Below are positions 1 through 9,809 of a DNA stretch of 64,000 nucleotides, piece after piece (position 1 is the first letter of the stretch; the number at the start of each line of letters is the position of its first letter). The position numbers and the translations under genes were made by a program. The notes beneath the pieces are model-generated. The model did no database searches. It saw only the letters and a list, made by a program, of their open reading frames with translations, and was not told where the DNA came from. This stretch comes from Maritimibacter sp. DP1N21-5 (GTDB taxonomy: Bacteria > Pseudomonadota > Alphaproteobacteria > Rhodobacterales > Rhodobacteraceae), in the NCBI RefSeq assembly GCF_019218295.1, contig NZ_JAHUZF010000006.1:620001-684000 (forward strand). The letters are read 5' to 3'.

Positions 1-54
1 GCCGACCTTACGACGGAGGCGCGCGGGCCGGGTGGTGCAGTTAGGAGGACGGAC

Positions 55-1998
55 ATGTTCGACAAGATTCTGATCGCGAACCGGGGCGAGATCGCCTGCC
101 GGGTGATCGACACCTGCCGCCGGCTGGGCGTGGCGACCGTGGCGGTCTATTCGGATGCGGACCGGGACGCGCGCCATGTGGCGATGGCGGACGAGGCCGT
201 GCATATCGGCGGTTCGGCCCCGGCGGAGAGCTACCTGAAGGGCGACCGGATCATCGCGGCCGCGCAGGAAACCGGCGCGCAGGCAATCCATCCGGGCTAC
301 GGCTTCCTGTCCGAGAATCCGGATTTCGTGGAGGCGGTGGACGCCGCCGGGCTCGTCTTCATCGGACCCTCGGCCACGGCGATCCGGGCCATGGGGCTCA
401 AGGATGCGGCGAAGGCGCTGATGGAAGAGGCCGGGGTGCCCGTGGTGCCCGGCTATCACGGTGCCGACCAGTCCGACGACGTTCTGGCGCAGGCAGCCGG
501 GGAAGTCGGCTACCCGGTCCTGATCAAGGCGGTCGCCGGGGGCGGCGGGAAGGGGATGCGGCTGGTGGAACGGTCCGGCGACTTCGCCGATGCGCTGGCC
601 TCGGCCCGTTCCGAGGCGCACACCGCCTTCGGCAATCCCGATGTACTGATCGAGAAATACGTGACGGCGCCCCGCCATATCGAGGTGCAGGTCTTCGGTG
701 ACGGCAATTCCGCAGTTCATCTCAACGAACGGGACTGTTCGCTGCAACGCCGCCACCAGAAGGTCATCGAGGAGGCCCCCGCGCCCGGCATGACGCCCGA
801 GGTGCGCGCGGCCATGGGCAACGCCGCCGTGCGCGCTGCCGAGGCCATCGGATATGCCGGTGCGGGCACGGTCGAGTTCATCGTCGACGGTTCGGACGGC
901 CTGCGTCCGGACGGGTTCTGGTTCATGGAGATGAACACCAGGCTTCAGGTCGAGCATCCCGTGACCGAGGAAATCACCGGCATCGACCTTGTCGAATGGC
1001 AGCTGCGCGTCGCCGCGGGCGAAGGCCTGCCCATGGCGCAGGCGGATATTCCCCTGCGCGGTCATGCCTTCGAGGCGCGGCTTTACGCCGAGGATGTCCC
1101 GGCTGGGTTCCTTCCCGCCACGGGCCGGCTTGCCCATCTCGAATTCGCGCCGGGCTGCCGGGCGGAAACCGGGGTGCGCACGGGCGATGTGATCAGCCCG
1201 TTCTACGACCCGATGATCGCCAAGATCGTAACCCGCGGCGCGACCCGGGCCATCGCATTGTCGTCCATGCGCGCCGCGCTGCGGGACACCCGGGTGGCAG
1301 GAACGGTCACGAACCTTGGCTTCCTCGCCGCGCTTTGTGCCCACGATGGCTTCGTCGTGGGAGAGGTTGATACCGGTCTCATCGCGCGGGATCTCGAGGC
1401 GCTGGTCGCCGCGCCCCCGCCGAGCGCCGGCGCGGTCGCCATGGCGGCCATCGCGGCCGCGGGACTGCTGTCACCGGGGCCGGCAGCGGGCTTCACGCTC
1501 TGGGAGCCGTTGCGCCGCAGCGTGCCGCTGGAGCATGACGGCGCCCCCGTGACGCCAGTGCTGGAGGTGGCGGGCGAGCGGATCGTGATCCATGTGGACG
1601 AAGACTCCGTGACCGCTGAACGGACGTCGTCCGGCTGGCGAATCGCGGGTCGGGCGGCGCCTGCGGTCGTCGTTTCGGGCGAACTGGTGACGGTGTTCGA
1701 GGGCGCAGGCCACGGGTTCCGGGTCGTGGATCCCCTGTCCGTTGCGGCGGCAGGCGGTCCCGCTGGCGACGTGGTCGAAGCCCCGATGCCGGGACTGGTG
1801 AAGGCGCTCTTCGTCGCGCCCGGCGACCGGGTGGAAGCCGGCGCGAAAATGGCCATCATGGAGGCAATGAAAATGGAACATACCCTGACCGCCCCGCGCG
1901 ACGGGACCGTGGCCGAAGTGCTTGTATCCGAGGGCGCGCAGGTCGAAGCCCATGCCGCGCTGATCGCGCTCGAACCCGAAGAGGACGCAAACACATGA
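55..1998 (+). CDS. mccA: Methylcrotonyl-CoA carboxylase, biotin-containing alpha subunit
   Basis: Carries biotin and carboxylates it with ATP and bicarbonate, for carboxylation of 3-methylcrotonyl-CoA in leucine breakdown. The N-terminal biotin carboxylase region (about 1-450) has the ATP-grasp loop GGGGKGM at 162-168 and the ERDCSLQRRHQK segment. The C-terminal biotinyl domain has EAMKMEH with the biotin lysine at about 606. At 647 aa it has the usual length for the family. AGGAGG at 43-48 supports the ATG. The acetyl/propionyl-CoA carboxylase alpha subunits are close relatives; the HMG-CoA lyase and methylglutaconyl-CoA hydratase downstream are what point to leucine degradation. The carboxyltransferase partner mccB should lie upstream of the window. 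Confidence 0.88.
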   Translation: MFDKILIANRGEIACRVIDTCRRLGVATVAVYSDADRDARHVAMADEAVHIGGSAPAESYLKGDRIIAAAQETGAQAIHPGYGFLSENPDFVEAVDAAGLVFIGPSATAIRAMGLKDAAKALMEEAGVPVVPGYHGADQSDDVLAQAAGEVGYPVLIKAVAGGGGKGMRLVERSGDFADALASARSEAHTAFGNPDVLIEKYVTAPRHIEVQVFGDGNSAVHLNERDCSLQRRHQKVIEEAPAPGMTPEVRAAMGNAAVRAAEAIGYAGAGTVEFIVDGSDGLRPDGFWFMEMNTRLQVEHPVTEEITGIDLVEWQLRVAAGEGLPMAQADIPLRGHAFEARLYAEDVPAGFLPATGRLAHLEFAPGCRAETGVRTGDVISPFYDPMIAKIVTRGATRAIALSSMRAALRDTRVAGTVTNLGFLAALCAHDGFVVGEVDTGLIARDLEALVAAPPPSAGAVAMAAIAAAGLLSPGPAAGFTLWEPLRRSVPLEHDGAPVTPVLEVAGERIVIHVDEDSVTAERTSSGWRIAGRAAPAVVVSGELVTVFEGAGHGFRVVDPLSVAAAGGPAGDVVEAPMPGLVKALFVAPGDRVEAGAKMAIMEAMKMEHTLTAPRDGTVAEVLVSEGAQVEAHAALIALEPEEDANT

Positions 1999-2654
1999 TC
2001 CGACTTCACGCTGTTCCAGGTTCGCGATCCTTCCGGGTGCATTGGCTTCTGGCCGAGATGGGGATCGAGCCCGAGGTGGAAAACTACCGCATCGCCGACG
2101 GGAGCCTCGATACGGAAGGTTACCGCGCCCTGAACCCGGCGGGGCGGGTTCCCGCACTCGAAATCGACGGGATCACGATGATCGAAAGCGGTGCCATCGT
2201 GGAATACCTTTGCGAAACCCGGCCCGAGCATGGGCTGGGCCGCCTGCCGGGCGATCCCGAGCGGGCCGAGTTTCTCGTCTGGCTCCATTATGCCGAGACG
2301 GTGGCGACGGCGATCCAGAACCTCAACCTGCAACAGGTCTTCCTGCCAGATCCGGCCATGCGCTCGCCCACGGTCATTGCGCTCGAAGTGCGGCGTCTGG
2401 CGACGGCACTGAAGCCGCTCGAGAAGCGGTTGAGCGGTCAGGACTACCTGCTGGCCTCCGGATTTTCGGCAGCGGACGTGATGTTCGGCTTTGGCGTCGA
2501 GGCGGCGTTTCATTATGTCTACAAGGAGAAGTTCCCGGCGCTCGTTGCCTATCACGCGCGGCTCGCGGCGCGGCCGGCCTATCAGGCGGCCATGGCGGAA
2601 CAGGGGCCGGACTCGATCTACACGCAGGACTTCTACGAGGTGCCACGTGGCTGA
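1995..2654 (+). CDS. Glutathione S-transferase family protein
   Basis: A 219-aa protein with an N-terminal thioredoxin-like GST domain (LNPAGRVPAL cis-proline region and IESGAIVEYL glutathione-contact region) and an all-helical C-terminal domain. The start ATG overlaps the mccA stop by 4 bases and the end overlaps the HMG-CoA lyase start by 8 bases, so it is translated as part of the leucine-degradation operon. Its substrate cannot be read from sequence. A role in the same pathway, such as detoxifying a reactive unsaturated acyl intermediate, is only inference from position. Confidence 0.85.
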   Translation: MIRLHAVPGSRSFRVHWLLAEMGIEPEVENYRIADGSLDTEGYRALNPAGRVPALEIDGITMIESGAIVEYLCETRPEHGLGRLPGDPERAEFLVWLHYAETVATAIQNLNLQQVFLPDPAMRSPTVIALEVRRLATALKPLEKRLSGQDYLLASGFSAADVMFGFGVEAAFHYVYKEKFPALVAYHARLAARPAYQAAMAEQGPDSIYTQDFYEVPRG

Positions 2655-3498
2655 TACGGTCGAGCTTGTCGAAGTCGGTCCACGCGACGGGCTTCAGAAC
2701 GAGGCGCGGCTCATCCCGGCGGCCGAGAAGATCGCCCTTGTCGATGCGCTGTCCGAGACCGGGTTCCGCCGGATCGAGGTGGCGAGCTTCGTGAGCCCGA
2801 AATGGGTGCCCCAGATGGCCGACGGGGCCGAGGTGCTGGCCGGGATCAGCCGGCGCGCGGGCGTGACCTACATGGCGCTGGCCCCGAACATGAAGGGCTT
2901 CGAGCGGGCGATGGCGGCGAAGGCCGACGAGGTCGCGATCTTCGCGAGCGCGAGCGAAGGGTTCAGCCGCGCCAATATCAACTGCACCATCGCCGAAAGC
3001 CTCGAGCGGTTCCTGCCGGTGGCCGCGGCGGCGCGCGACCGGGGGGTGCGGGTGCGGGGCTATATCTCCTGCGTGATCGACTGTCCCTATGACGGACGCG
3101 TCGCCCCCGAAGCCGTGGCGCGGGTCGCGGCCGAGCTTGTGGCCATGGGCTGCTACGAGGTGTCTTTGGGCGACACCATTGGGAAAGGCACGCCCGAGAC
3201 GATCCGCGACATGCTGATCGCGGTGACGGAACATGTGCCCGCGGATCAGCTTGCCGGTCATTACCATGACACGGGCGGCCGGGCGCTCGACAATATAGAG
3301 ATGTCGGTGGAGCTGGGGCTCAGGGTCTTCGACGGCGCGGTCGGCGGGCTCGGCGGCTGCCCTTACGCGCCCGGCGCCAAAGGCAATGTCGCGACCGAGC
3401 GGATGCACGACCGGCTTTCCGCGCTTGGGTTTCAGACCGGGCTCGATCGTGACAGGCTGGTCGCGGCGGCGGAGATGGCAAGGAACATGCGAACATGA
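2647..3498 (+). CDS. mvaB: Hydroxymethylglutaryl-CoA lyase
   Basis: Cleaves 3-hydroxy-3-methylglutaryl-CoA to acetoacetate and acetyl-CoA, the last step of leucine degradation. The 283-aa TIM-barrel protein shows the N-terminal motif VEVGPRDGLQNE, and the HMG-CoA lyase signature GGCPYAPGAKGN with the catalytic Cys at about 238. The frame stays open upstream inside the GST gene, but the family N-terminus begins at the GTG at 2647, which I take as the start. The reading frame overlaps the GST stop by 8 bases and the next gene by 4 bases. The gene is sometimes called hmgL or liuE. Confidence 0.9.
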   Translation: MADTVELVEVGPRDGLQNEARLIPAAEKIALVDALSETGFRRIEVASFVSPKWVPQMADGAEVLAGISRRAGVTYMALAPNMKGFERAMAAKADEVAIFASASEGFSRANINCTIAESLERFLPVAAAARDRGVRVRGYISCVIDCPYDGRVAPEAVARVAAELVAMGCYEVSLGDTIGKGTPETIRDMLIAVTEHVPADQLAGHYHDTGGRALDNIEMSVELGLRVFDGAVGGLGGCPYAPGAKGNVATERMHDRLSALGFQTGLDRDRLVAAAEMARNMRT

Positions 3499-4280
3499 GC
3501 TACGAGACGCTTTCGGTCCAGACCGACCGGCGCGGTGTTGCGACGCTGAGCCTCAATCGACCGGAGAAACACAACAGCCTCTCGGCGCGGATGATCGAGG
3601 ACCTCACGCAGGCGGCGCAGGCGCTGGGCGATGACCCGGCAGTGCGGGTCGTGGTGCTGACCGGTGCGGGCGAAAGTTTCTGCGCGGGGGGCGACCTGGG
3701 CTGGATGCGCGACCAGATGCAGGCCGATGCCGAGACCCGGTTTCGCGAAGCGCGCAAGCTTGCGATGATGCTGAAGGCGCTGAACGAGATGCCGAAGCCG
3801 CTGGTCGGACGCGTTCAGGGGCAGGCCTTCGGCGGCGGGATCGGCATGTGCGCGGTTTGCGATATCGCCATCGCGGCGGACCACGCGATGTTCGGCCTGA
3901 CCGAGACGCGGCTGGGGCTGATCCCGGCGACCATCGGGCCTTATGTGCTCGCGCGCATGGGCGAGGCGATGACACGGCGGGTGTTCATGAATGGACGCCG
4001 GTTCGGAGCGTTCGAGGCGCAGAGGCTGGGCATCGTGGCCGAGGTCGCGGCTGAGGGCACGCTCGATGAGATTGTCGAGGCACAGGTCGTGCCCTATCTC
4101 GCCTGCGCGCCCGAAGCGGTGGCACGGGCCAAGCGGCTTGCCCGGCGGCTGGGTCCGCCGATCACCGAGGAGGTCATCGACGAGACCATCGGCGAATTGG
4201 TCGCCTGCTGGGAAGGGCAGGAGGCGCGGGACGGCATCGCGGCCTTCTTCGACCGGCGGCGTCCGGACTGGGTGCAATGA
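3495..4280 (+). CDS. liuC: Enoyl-CoA hydratase family protein, probable 3-methylglutaconyl-CoA hydratase
   Basis: A crotonase-fold protein of 261 aa. The N-terminal part has LNRPEKHNSLS and GAGESFCAGGDL, the oxyanion-hole segments, followed by AFGGGIGMCAVCDIAIA. Between an HMG-CoA lyase and a methylcrotonyl-CoA carboxylase, the expected role is hydration of 3-methylglutaconyl-CoA to HMG-CoA. The fold alone does not separate this from other crotonases, so the substrate is inferred from context. It overlaps both neighbours by 4 bases (ATGA). Confidence 0.85.
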   Translation: MSYETLSVQTDRRGVATLSLNRPEKHNSLSARMIEDLTQAAQALGDDPAVRVVVLTGAGESFCAGGDLGWMRDQMQADAETRFREARKLAMMLKALNEMPKPLVGRVQGQAFGGGIGMCAVCDIAIAADHAMFGLTETRLGLIPATIGPYVLARMGEAMTRRVFMNGRRFGAFEAQRLGIVAEVAAEGTLDEIVEAQVVPYLACAPEAVARAKRLARRLGPPITEEVIDETIGELVACWEGQEARDGIAAFFDRRRPDWVQ

Positions 4281-4648
4281 TCTACTGGGCGGGCATCCTC
4301 TACGGGGTTCTCGCGCTGATTGCGGCTGCGTTCCAGCTCGCCGTGGCGCTGGGTATGCCTTGGGGACAACTGACCATGGGCGGGCGCTGGCCGGGGCGAT
4401 TGCCGGGGGTGATGCGCGCGCTCGCCGTGGTGCAGGCCGGACTGCTTGTCCTTCTGGCGCGGATCGTGGCGGGGGCTTCGGGGCTCTTTGTGCCGCTGGG
4501 GCCATCCTGGCTCATTTGGATCGCTGTGGCCTTCACGGGGCTCTCCACCTTGGCAAATGGCGCGACTCCTTCGCGGCCTGAGCGCAGGCTCTGGGGCCCC
4601 GTGACCACGATCATGTTTCTTTCCGCGATTTACGTCGCAGTAGCCTGA
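4277..4648 (+). CDS. Small integral membrane protein of unknown function
   Basis: A 123-aa hydrophobic protein with about four membrane segments (roughly 1-25, 45-70, 73-95 and 103-123). I do not recognise the family. The ATG overlaps the hydratase stop by 4 bases, so it is the last gene of the leucine-degradation operon. Nothing in the sequence gives a function. After it comes a 272-base gap before nuoA that holds a promoter candidate and a strong hairpin. Confidence 0.7.
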   Translation: MIYWAGILYGVLALIAAAFQLAVALGMPWGQLTMGGRWPGRLPGVMRALAVVQAGLLVLLARIVAGASGLFVPLGPSWLIWIAVAFTGLSTLANGATPSRPERRLWGPVTTIMFLSAIYVAVA

Positions 4649-4744
4649 ACACGATGAGTGAGTCGCCAAGCGTCTGAACAATTGCCCAAGACAACGGCAC
4701 TCATCGGTCAGCGCGGGAGCCGAGGAATGCGCGTCTGGATCGGG

Positions 4745-4773
4745 TTGGAACCCGGAATGCCGTAGTCTACATT
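4745..4773 (+). promoter_or_regulatory. Candidate housekeeping promoter for the nuo operon
   Basis: TTGGAA, 17 bases, TACATT (4 of 6 matches in each box). A start near 4780 would give a leader of about 140 bases before nuoA that contains the hairpin at 4815-4840. A second candidate, TTGACC at 4843-4848 with TAGACC 17 bases later, lies beyond the hairpin. Both were found by eye only. Confidence 0.4.
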
Positions 4774-4814
4774 GAATGAAACAACCCGTTTCAATCGCTT
4801 GCAAAGCCTGCCTG

Positions 4815-4840
4815 AAACCGCCCGAAAAAAGGGGCGGTTT
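4815..4840 (+). terminator. Nine-base-pair hairpin between the liu and nuo operons
   Basis: AAACCGCCC at 4815-4823 pairs perfectly with GGGCGGTTT at 4832-4840 around an A-rich eight-base loop. It could end the upstream operon or act as an attenuator in the nuo leader. There is no long T tract after it. A weaker inverted repeat, TGAAAC/GTTTCA, lies just upstream at 4777-4793. Confidence 0.5.
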
Positions 4841-4920
4841 GGTTGACCATGCCACGAGACGGGAGTAGACCCCCGATTGAGCCAAACTGTCGCGGGCGCA
4901 AGCCCCACAAAGGAGCCACC

Positions 4921-5286
4921 GTGGAAGACATCCTCCGTGAATACCTCCCCATCGTCATATTCCTCGCCGTTGCCATCGGGCTTGGCCTCGTCCTGATCAT
5001 CGCCGCCGCCGTCCTTGCCGTCCGCCACCCGGACCCGGAAAAGGTGTCGGCCTATGAGTGCGGGTTCAACGCTTTCGACGACGCGCGGATGAAGTTCGAT
5101 GTGAGGTTCTATCTCGTCTCGATCCTCTTCATCATCTTCGACCTCGAAATCGCGTTCCTCTTCCCGTGGGCCGTGGCGTTCAAGGACATCGGGCTTGTCG
5201 GGTTCTGGTCGATGATGGTGTTCCTTGCGGTGCTGACCATCGGCTTCGCTTACGAATGGAAGAAGGGGGCGCTCGAATGGGAGTGA
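4921..5286 (+). CDS. nuoA: NADH-quinone oxidoreductase subunit A
   Basis: A small complex I membrane-arm subunit that helps shape the junction with the quinone site. It is 121 aa with three membrane helices and the family segment [20 protein letters not shown]. An open frame extends to 4843, but AAAGGAG just upstream and the family N-terminus support the GTG at 4921. It overlaps nuoB by 10 bases. It is the first of the 14 nuo subunit genes, which appear in the standard A-to-N order. Confidence 0.93.
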   Translation: MEDILREYLPIVIFLAVAIGLGLVLIIAAAVLAVRHPDPEKVSAYECGFNAFDDARMKFDVRFYLVSILFIIFDLEIAFLFPWAVAFKDIGLVGFWSMMVFLAVLTIGFAYEWKKGALEWE

Positions 5287-5810
5287 TTACCGGAGCCAAT
5301 ACCGCCGGCGGTGATCGCGAAGTCGCGACGCGGCATCTGAACGACCAGCTGGCCGACAAGGGCTTTCTGCTGACCACGACGGACGACATCATCAACTGGG
5401 CGCGCACCGGGTCGCTGCACTGGATGACATTCGGTCTGGCCTGCTGCGCGGTCGAGATGATGCAATCGTCGATGCCACGCTACGACCTCGAACGCTACGG
5501 CACCGCGCCGCGCGCCTCGCCGCGTCAGTCGGACCTGATGATCGTGGCGGGCACGCTCACGAACAAGATGGCCCCTGCGCTGCGCAAGGTCTATGACCAG
5601 ATGCCCGAGCCGCGCTACGTGATCTCGATGGGCTCCTGCGCGAATGGCGGCGGTTATTACCATTATTCCTATTCGGTGGTGCGGGGCTGTGACCGTGTGG
5701 TGCCCGTGGATGTCTATGTGCCGGGCTGCCCGCCTTCGGCTGAGGCGCTGGTCTACGGTATCCTTCAGCTGCAACGCAAAATCCGCCGCACCGGCACCAT
5801 TGTGAGGTAA
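5277..5810 (+). CDS. nuoB: NADH-quinone oxidoreductase subunit B
   Basis: Carries iron-sulfur cluster N2, which passes electrons to quinone. It is 177 aa with the adjacent cysteines CCAVEMM (about 56-57), then [15 protein letters not shown] and [11 protein letters not shown], giving the four N2 ligands. The start at 5277 lies inside the end of nuoA, so translation is probably coupled. The longer open frame upstream is not family sequence. Confidence 0.95.
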   Translation: MGVITGANTAGGDREVATRHLNDQLADKGFLLTTTDDIINWARTGSLHWMTFGLACCAVEMMQSSMPRYDLERYGTAPRASPRQSDLMIVAGTLTNKMAPALRKVYDQMPEPRYVISMGSCANGGGYYHYSYSVVRGCDRVVPVDVYVPGCPPSAEALVYGILQLQRKIRRTGTIVR

Positions 5811-5815
5811 GGCGC

Positions 5816-6427
5816 ATGACCGAAGCTCTGAACGAACTCGGCGCTCTCATCGAGGCGAAACGTCCTGATCAGGTCGTGTCCTGGGACGTGGCCTTCGACG
5901 AGTTGACCATGACCGTGCAGCCTGAGGCGCTGCCCGGCTTCATCGAGTTCCTGAAAGGGGATGGGAATTGCAAGTTCTCGTCGCTAGTGGACATCACCGC
6001 CGTGGATTATCCCGAGCGTGAGGCGCGTTTCGACGTCGTCTACCATTTCCTGTCGATGTATCGGAACCACCGCATCCGCGTGAAGGCCGCCGTCGCAGAA
6101 GGCGACATGGTGCCCTCGATCGTCGAGGTCCATCCATCTGCCAACTGGTTCGAGCGCGAGATCTTCGACATGTTCGGGATCATCTTCAAGGGTCACCCGG
6201 ACCTGCGGCGCATCCTCACCGACTACGGCTTCCGGGGCTATCCGCTGCGCAAGGACTTCCCGACCACGGGCTACACCGAAGTCCGCTATGACGAGGTCGA
6301 GAAGCGGGTGGTCTATGAGCCGGTGAAGCTCGTGCAGGATTATCGTCAGTTCGATTTCATGAGCCCGTGGGAGGGTGCCAACTACATCCTTCCGGGCGAC
6401 GAGAAGAGTGGAGAGGCCAAGGGCTGA
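5816..6427 (+). CDS. nuoC: NADH-quinone oxidoreductase subunit C
   Basis: The 30-kDa peripheral-arm subunit of complex I, which contacts NuoD and NuoB. It is 203 aa and contains the family signature around [13 protein letters not shown] and the GYPLRKDFP segment. NuoC and NuoD are separate proteins here, unlike the fused NuoCD of E. coli. A sulfotransferase gene stands between them. Confidence 0.94.
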   Translation: MTEALNELGALIEAKRPDQVVSWDVAFDELTMTVQPEALPGFIEFLKGDGNCKFSSLVDITAVDYPEREARFDVVYHFLSMYRNHRIRVKAAVAEGDMVPSIVEVHPSANWFEREIFDMFGIIFKGHPDLRRILTDYGFRGYPLRKDFPTTGYTEVRYDEVEKRVVYEPVKLVQDYRQFDFMSPWEGANYILPGDEKSGEAKG

Positions 6428-6430
6428 TCC

Positions 6431-7294
6431 ATGATCCCCCAGACGCTCATATACTGCGTGGGAGCAGCGAAGGCCGGTACGAGCTGGCTCTTCGACTATC
6501 TGTTCGGCCATCCGGAGTGTTACTTTCCCACGGTGAAGGAGCTTCACTACTGGGACGGTATCCGCGCCGGGCATGGCGGTATGTTCCGCGACCAGCTTCC
6601 GGGCCGGATCGCGGACATTCGCGCGCGCCATGAGGTCACGCAGGACGAGCGTCAGCGCGCCTACCAGGAAAGAAACATGGCCGATCTGACGGCCTGGCAC
6701 GACCGGTTCGACGGGGTGACCCGTGACGACGCGATGTATCGCGATTTCATCGGGATCGGCAGCCGGGACGCCCGCGTGGTGGGCGATTTCACTCCGGCCT
6801 ATGCGACCATGCCCAAACCCTGGATGGCCGAGATGGTCGCGGTCCATGACGACGTGAAGGCGATCTACCTTCTGCGCGAACCCGTGGACCGGCTGTGGTC
6901 GCATTTCCGCATGGACGCGGGCGCGGGCGGCGAGGTCGCGGCGCGCGCGAAGATGGACGATTTCCTCTCGGGCGGCGAAGAGATCGTCGCGCAACGGTCG
7001 AACTATCGTCAGGCGATCAACCGGCTGACCGAGGTCCTGCCCCGCGAGCGGGTGCTGGTGGAATTCTACGAGCGGCTCTTCTCGCAGGCGACGCTCGACC
7101 GGATCTGCGATTTCATCGGGATCGCGCGGCGCGAGGGCGCCGTTGACAAACAGGTGCATGGCTCGGCGCCGGCGTCGCTCGACGCGGAGCGCAGGGCGCG
7201 GGCGCAGGTGGCGCTCAAGCAGCAATACAACTTCATCGAACGCTTCATGGGCGGCCTGCCCGCGGAGTGGACCAGCAAGATGGTGACGGCATGA
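6431..7294 (+). CDS. Sulfotransferase domain protein embedded in the nuo operon
   Basis: A 287-aa PAPS-dependent sulfotransferase-like protein. The 5'-phosphosulfate loop is [10 protein letters not shown] at 11-20, and the 3'-phosphate-binding region is [11 protein letters not shown] at about 148-158, as in heparan-sulfate-type sulfotransferases. There is no signal peptide or membrane helix, so it is probably cytoplasmic. It starts 3 bases after nuoC and its TGA overlaps the nuoD ATG, so it is co-translated with complex I genes. The acceptor is unknown. No PAPS synthesis genes are visible nearby. Confidence 0.82.
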   Translation: MIPQTLIYCVGAAKAGTSWLFDYLFGHPECYFPTVKELHYWDGIRAGHGGMFRDQLPGRIADIRARHEVTQDERQRAYQERNMADLTAWHDRFDGVTRDDAMYRDFIGIGSRDARVVGDFTPAYATMPKPWMAEMVAVHDDVKAIYLLREPVDRLWSHFRMDAGAGGEVAARAKMDDFLSGGEEIVAQRSNYRQAINRLTEVLPRERVLVEFYERLFSQATLDRICDFIGIARREGAVDKQVHGSAPASLDAERRARAQVALKQQYNFIERFMGGLPAEWTSKMVTA

Positions 7295-8514
7295 TGGATG
7301 GCAGCAAGGGTTTCGAGGACGCTCTGACGGGCGAACAGCAGATCCGCAACTTCAACATCAACTTCGGTCCCCAGCACCCGGCGGCGCACGGCGTGCTGCG
7401 TCTCGTGCTGGAGCTGGACGGCGAGATCGTGGAGCGCTGCGACCCGCACATCGGGCTCTTGCATCGGGGCACCGAGAAGCTGATGGAGAGCCGCACCTAT
7501 CTCCAGAACCTGCCCTATTTCGACCGGCTCGACTATGTCGGCACGATGAACCAGGAACACGCCTGGTGCCTTGTGATCGAAAAGCTCTGCGGTGTGGAAG
7601 TGCCGCGCCGTGGCTCGCTCATCCGCGTGCTCTATTCCGAGATCGGCCGCATCCTGAACCACCTTCTCAATGTCACGACACAGGCGATGGACGTGGGCGC
7701 GCTGACGCCGCCTCTCTGGGGTTTCGAAGAGCGTGAAAAGCTCATGGTCTTCTATGAGCGGGCTTCGGGTGCGCGGCTCCATGCCGCCTATTTCCGTCCC
7801 GGGGGCGTCCATCAGGACCTGCCGCCCGCGCTTCTCGACGATATCGAGGAATGGTGCCATGAGTTCCCCGCGAAGCTTCAGGACATCGACGACCTTCTGA
7901 CGGAAAACCGTGTGTTCAAGCAGCGCAACGTGGACATCGGCATCGTCACCGAAGAGGACATCCTCAATTGGGGCTATTCCGGGGTCATGGTGCGCGGGTC
8001 GGGCTTTGCCTGGGACCTGCGCCGCTCGCAGCCCTATGAATGCTACGACGAGTTCGATTTCAAAGTGGCCGTCGGCAAGAATGGCGACTGCTACGACCGC
8101 TACCTCGTCCGCATGGCCGAGATGCGCGAGAGCGTGAAGATCATGCTTCAGGCGATCGAGAAACTCCGCGCGCCCGAGGGGCAGGGTGACGTGCTCGCCA
8201 GGGGCAAGCTGTCGCCGCCGAAACGCGCCGACATGAAGACCTCGATGGAAGCGCTCATCCACCACTTCAAGCTCTATACCGAGGGCTTCCACGTTCCGGC
8301 GGGCGAGGTTTACTGCTCGGTCGAAGCGCCAAAAGGCGAGTTCGGCGTCTATCTCGTGTCGGACGGCACCAATAAACCCTACCGCGCCAAGCTGCGCGCG
8401 CCGGGCTACCTTCACCTTCAGTCGATGGACCATGTCGCGTCCGGCCACCAGCTGGCCGACGTCGCCGCGATCATCGGCACCATGGACATCGTTTTCGGAG
8501 AGGTTGACCGCTAA
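7291..8514 (+). CDS. nuoD: NADH-quinone oxidoreductase subunit D
   Basis: The 49-kDa subunit that forms much of the quinone-binding pocket with NuoB. It is 407 aa and related to the large subunit of NiFe hydrogenases. It has [19 protein letters not shown] near the N-terminus and [14 protein letters not shown]. ATGs lie at 7291 and 7294. The first gives an ATGA overlap with the sulfotransferase stop, and I chose it. An in-frame GTG at 7267 is less likely. The stop shares one base with the nuoE start. Confidence 0.94.
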   Translation: MMDGSKGFEDALTGEQQIRNFNINFGPQHPAAHGVLRLVLELDGEIVERCDPHIGLLHRGTEKLMESRTYLQNLPYFDRLDYVGTMNQEHAWCLVIEKLCGVEVPRRGSLIRVLYSEIGRILNHLLNVTTQAMDVGALTPPLWGFEEREKLMVFYERASGARLHAAYFRPGGVHQDLPPALLDDIEEWCHEFPAKLQDIDDLLTENRVFKQRNVDIGIVTEEDILNWGYSGVMVRGSGFAWDLRRSQPYECYDEFDFKVAVGKNGDCYDRYLVRMAEMRESVKIMLQAIEKLRAPEGQGDVLARGKLSPPKRADMKTSMEALIHHFKLYTEGFHVPAGEVYCSVEAPKGEFGVYLVSDGTNKPYRAKLRAPGYLHLQSMDHVASGHQLADVAAIIGTMDIVFGEVDR

Positions 8515-9791
8515 TGCTGCGCCGTCTGCACCACGAACAACCGGCTTCTTTCGCCTTCACCCCGGACAACCTCGCCTGGGCCGAAGCGCAGATCACCAAG
8601 TATCCCGAGGGGCGACAGGCCTCCGCAATCATCCCGCTCCTGTGGCGGGCGCAGGAACAAGAAGGCTGGCTGACGCGACCCGCGATCGAGAGCATCGCGG
8701 ACATGCTTGGGATGCAGTATATCCGGGCGCTGGAAGTGGCGACATTCTACTTCATGTTTCAACTGCAACCCGTTGGCTCTGTTGCGCATTTCCAGATATG
8801 CGGCACGACATCCTGCATGATCATGGGGTCCGAGGACCTCATCGCGGTCTGCAAGGAGCGCATCGCGCCCAAGGCGCATCAGCTTTCGGCGGACGGCAAG
8901 TTTTCTTGGGAAGAGGTCGAATGCCTCGGGTCCTGCGCCAACGCGCCCATGGCCCAGATCGGCAAGGATTACTATGAGGACCTCACGACCGAGAGCTTCG
9001 GCGCGCTCATCGACAAGATGGCGGCGGGCGAGGTGCCGGTCCCCGGTCCGCAAAACGGCCGTTACACCTCGGAGCCCGCGCATGGGCTGACGAGCCTCAA
9101 GGACCACGAGGCAGGCAAGCCCAAGTATAACGCTTCGGTCGAACTCGCGACCGACATCGGCGATACGCTCAAGCGCATCGACGGCACCGAAGTGCCGCTG
9201 CGTGCACCCTGGCAGGGGTCCCAGACGGGCAAGAAAGTGGCCGTGAAGCCGCGCAAGGCCGTGACCAAGCCCGGCGACGCCGAAGCCGCGATGAGCGATG
9301 CGAACGAACCGGGCCATCCCGAGCCGAAGGCGAACGCGAAACCCGCGGCGACGACCTCTGCCGGCGCTGCCAAGACGACGACCGGCGCCGCCGAAGCCGC
9401 AAAAGCCAAGTCCGGCGGCGATGCTCCCGCGATGACCGATGCGCCCGTGAACATTGCGGGGGGCGACGCGCCGCAGGCCTCGGGCACCCCCGCAGCCGAA
9501 GTGGGAACGAAACCCGCAGCCCTCGACGCCCCGCGTGAGGGCAAGGCCGACGATCTCAAGGCCATCAAAGGTGTCGGCCCGAAGCTCGAAACCATGCTGC
9601 ATGGCATGGGGTTCTATCACTTCGACCAGATAGCTGCCTGGAGCGCCGACGAACTCGCCTGGGTCGACCAGAACCTCGAAGGGTTCAAAGGCCGGGCTTC
9701 GCGAGACAACTGGACCGAACAAGCCAAAACGCTCGCCTCTGGCGGGGAAACCGAATTCTCGAAGAAAGTGAAAAAGGGCGACGTCTACTGA
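8514..9791 (+). CDS. nuoE: NADH-quinone oxidoreductase subunit E with a long C-terminal HhH-like extension
   Basis: The 24-kDa thioredoxin-fold subunit holding [2Fe-2S] cluster N1a. Residues 1-200 are normal NuoE with ligands in CGTTSC and ECLGSC. At 425 aa it is nearly twice the family length. From about 230 to 338 there is an Ala/Lys/Thr/Pro-rich, probably disordered linker. Residues 339-425 form a compact domain beginning [11 protein letters not shown], with [11 protein letters not shown], a helix-hairpin-helix-like motif. The same domain ends the next gene product. The extension does not carry cluster ligands, and its role is unknown. Confidence 0.93.
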   Translation: MLRRLHHEQPASFAFTPDNLAWAEAQITKYPEGRQASAIIPLLWRAQEQEGWLTRPAIESIADMLGMQYIRALEVATFYFMFQLQPVGSVAHFQICGTTSCMIMGSEDLIAVCKERIAPKAHQLSADGKFSWEEVECLGSCANAPMAQIGKDYYEDLTTESFGALIDKMAAGEVPVPGPQNGRYTSEPAHGLTSLKDHEAGKPKYNASVELATDIGDTLKRIDGTEVPLRAPWQGSQTGKKVAVKPRKAVTKPGDAEAAMSDANEPGHPEPKANAKPAATTSAGAAKTTTGAAEAAKAKSGGDAPAMTDAPVNIAGGDAPQASGTPAAEVGTKPAALDAPREGKADDLKAIKGVGPKLETMLHGMGFYHFDQIAAWSADELAWVDQNLEGFKGRASRDNWTEQAKTLASGGETEFSKKVKKGDVY

Positions 9792-9809
9792 CGTGCGACC
9801 AATGTGGTA

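Noticed and set aside
1..44. Open frame ending in TAG at 42-44 before mccA
   Set aside because: Only 14 codons are visible, with no recognisable sequence, so I cannot say whether it is the end of a real upstream gene.
1203..2555. 450-codon open frame antisense to mccA and the GST gene
   Set aside because: No domain or ribosome site, and both plus-strand genes are well supported.
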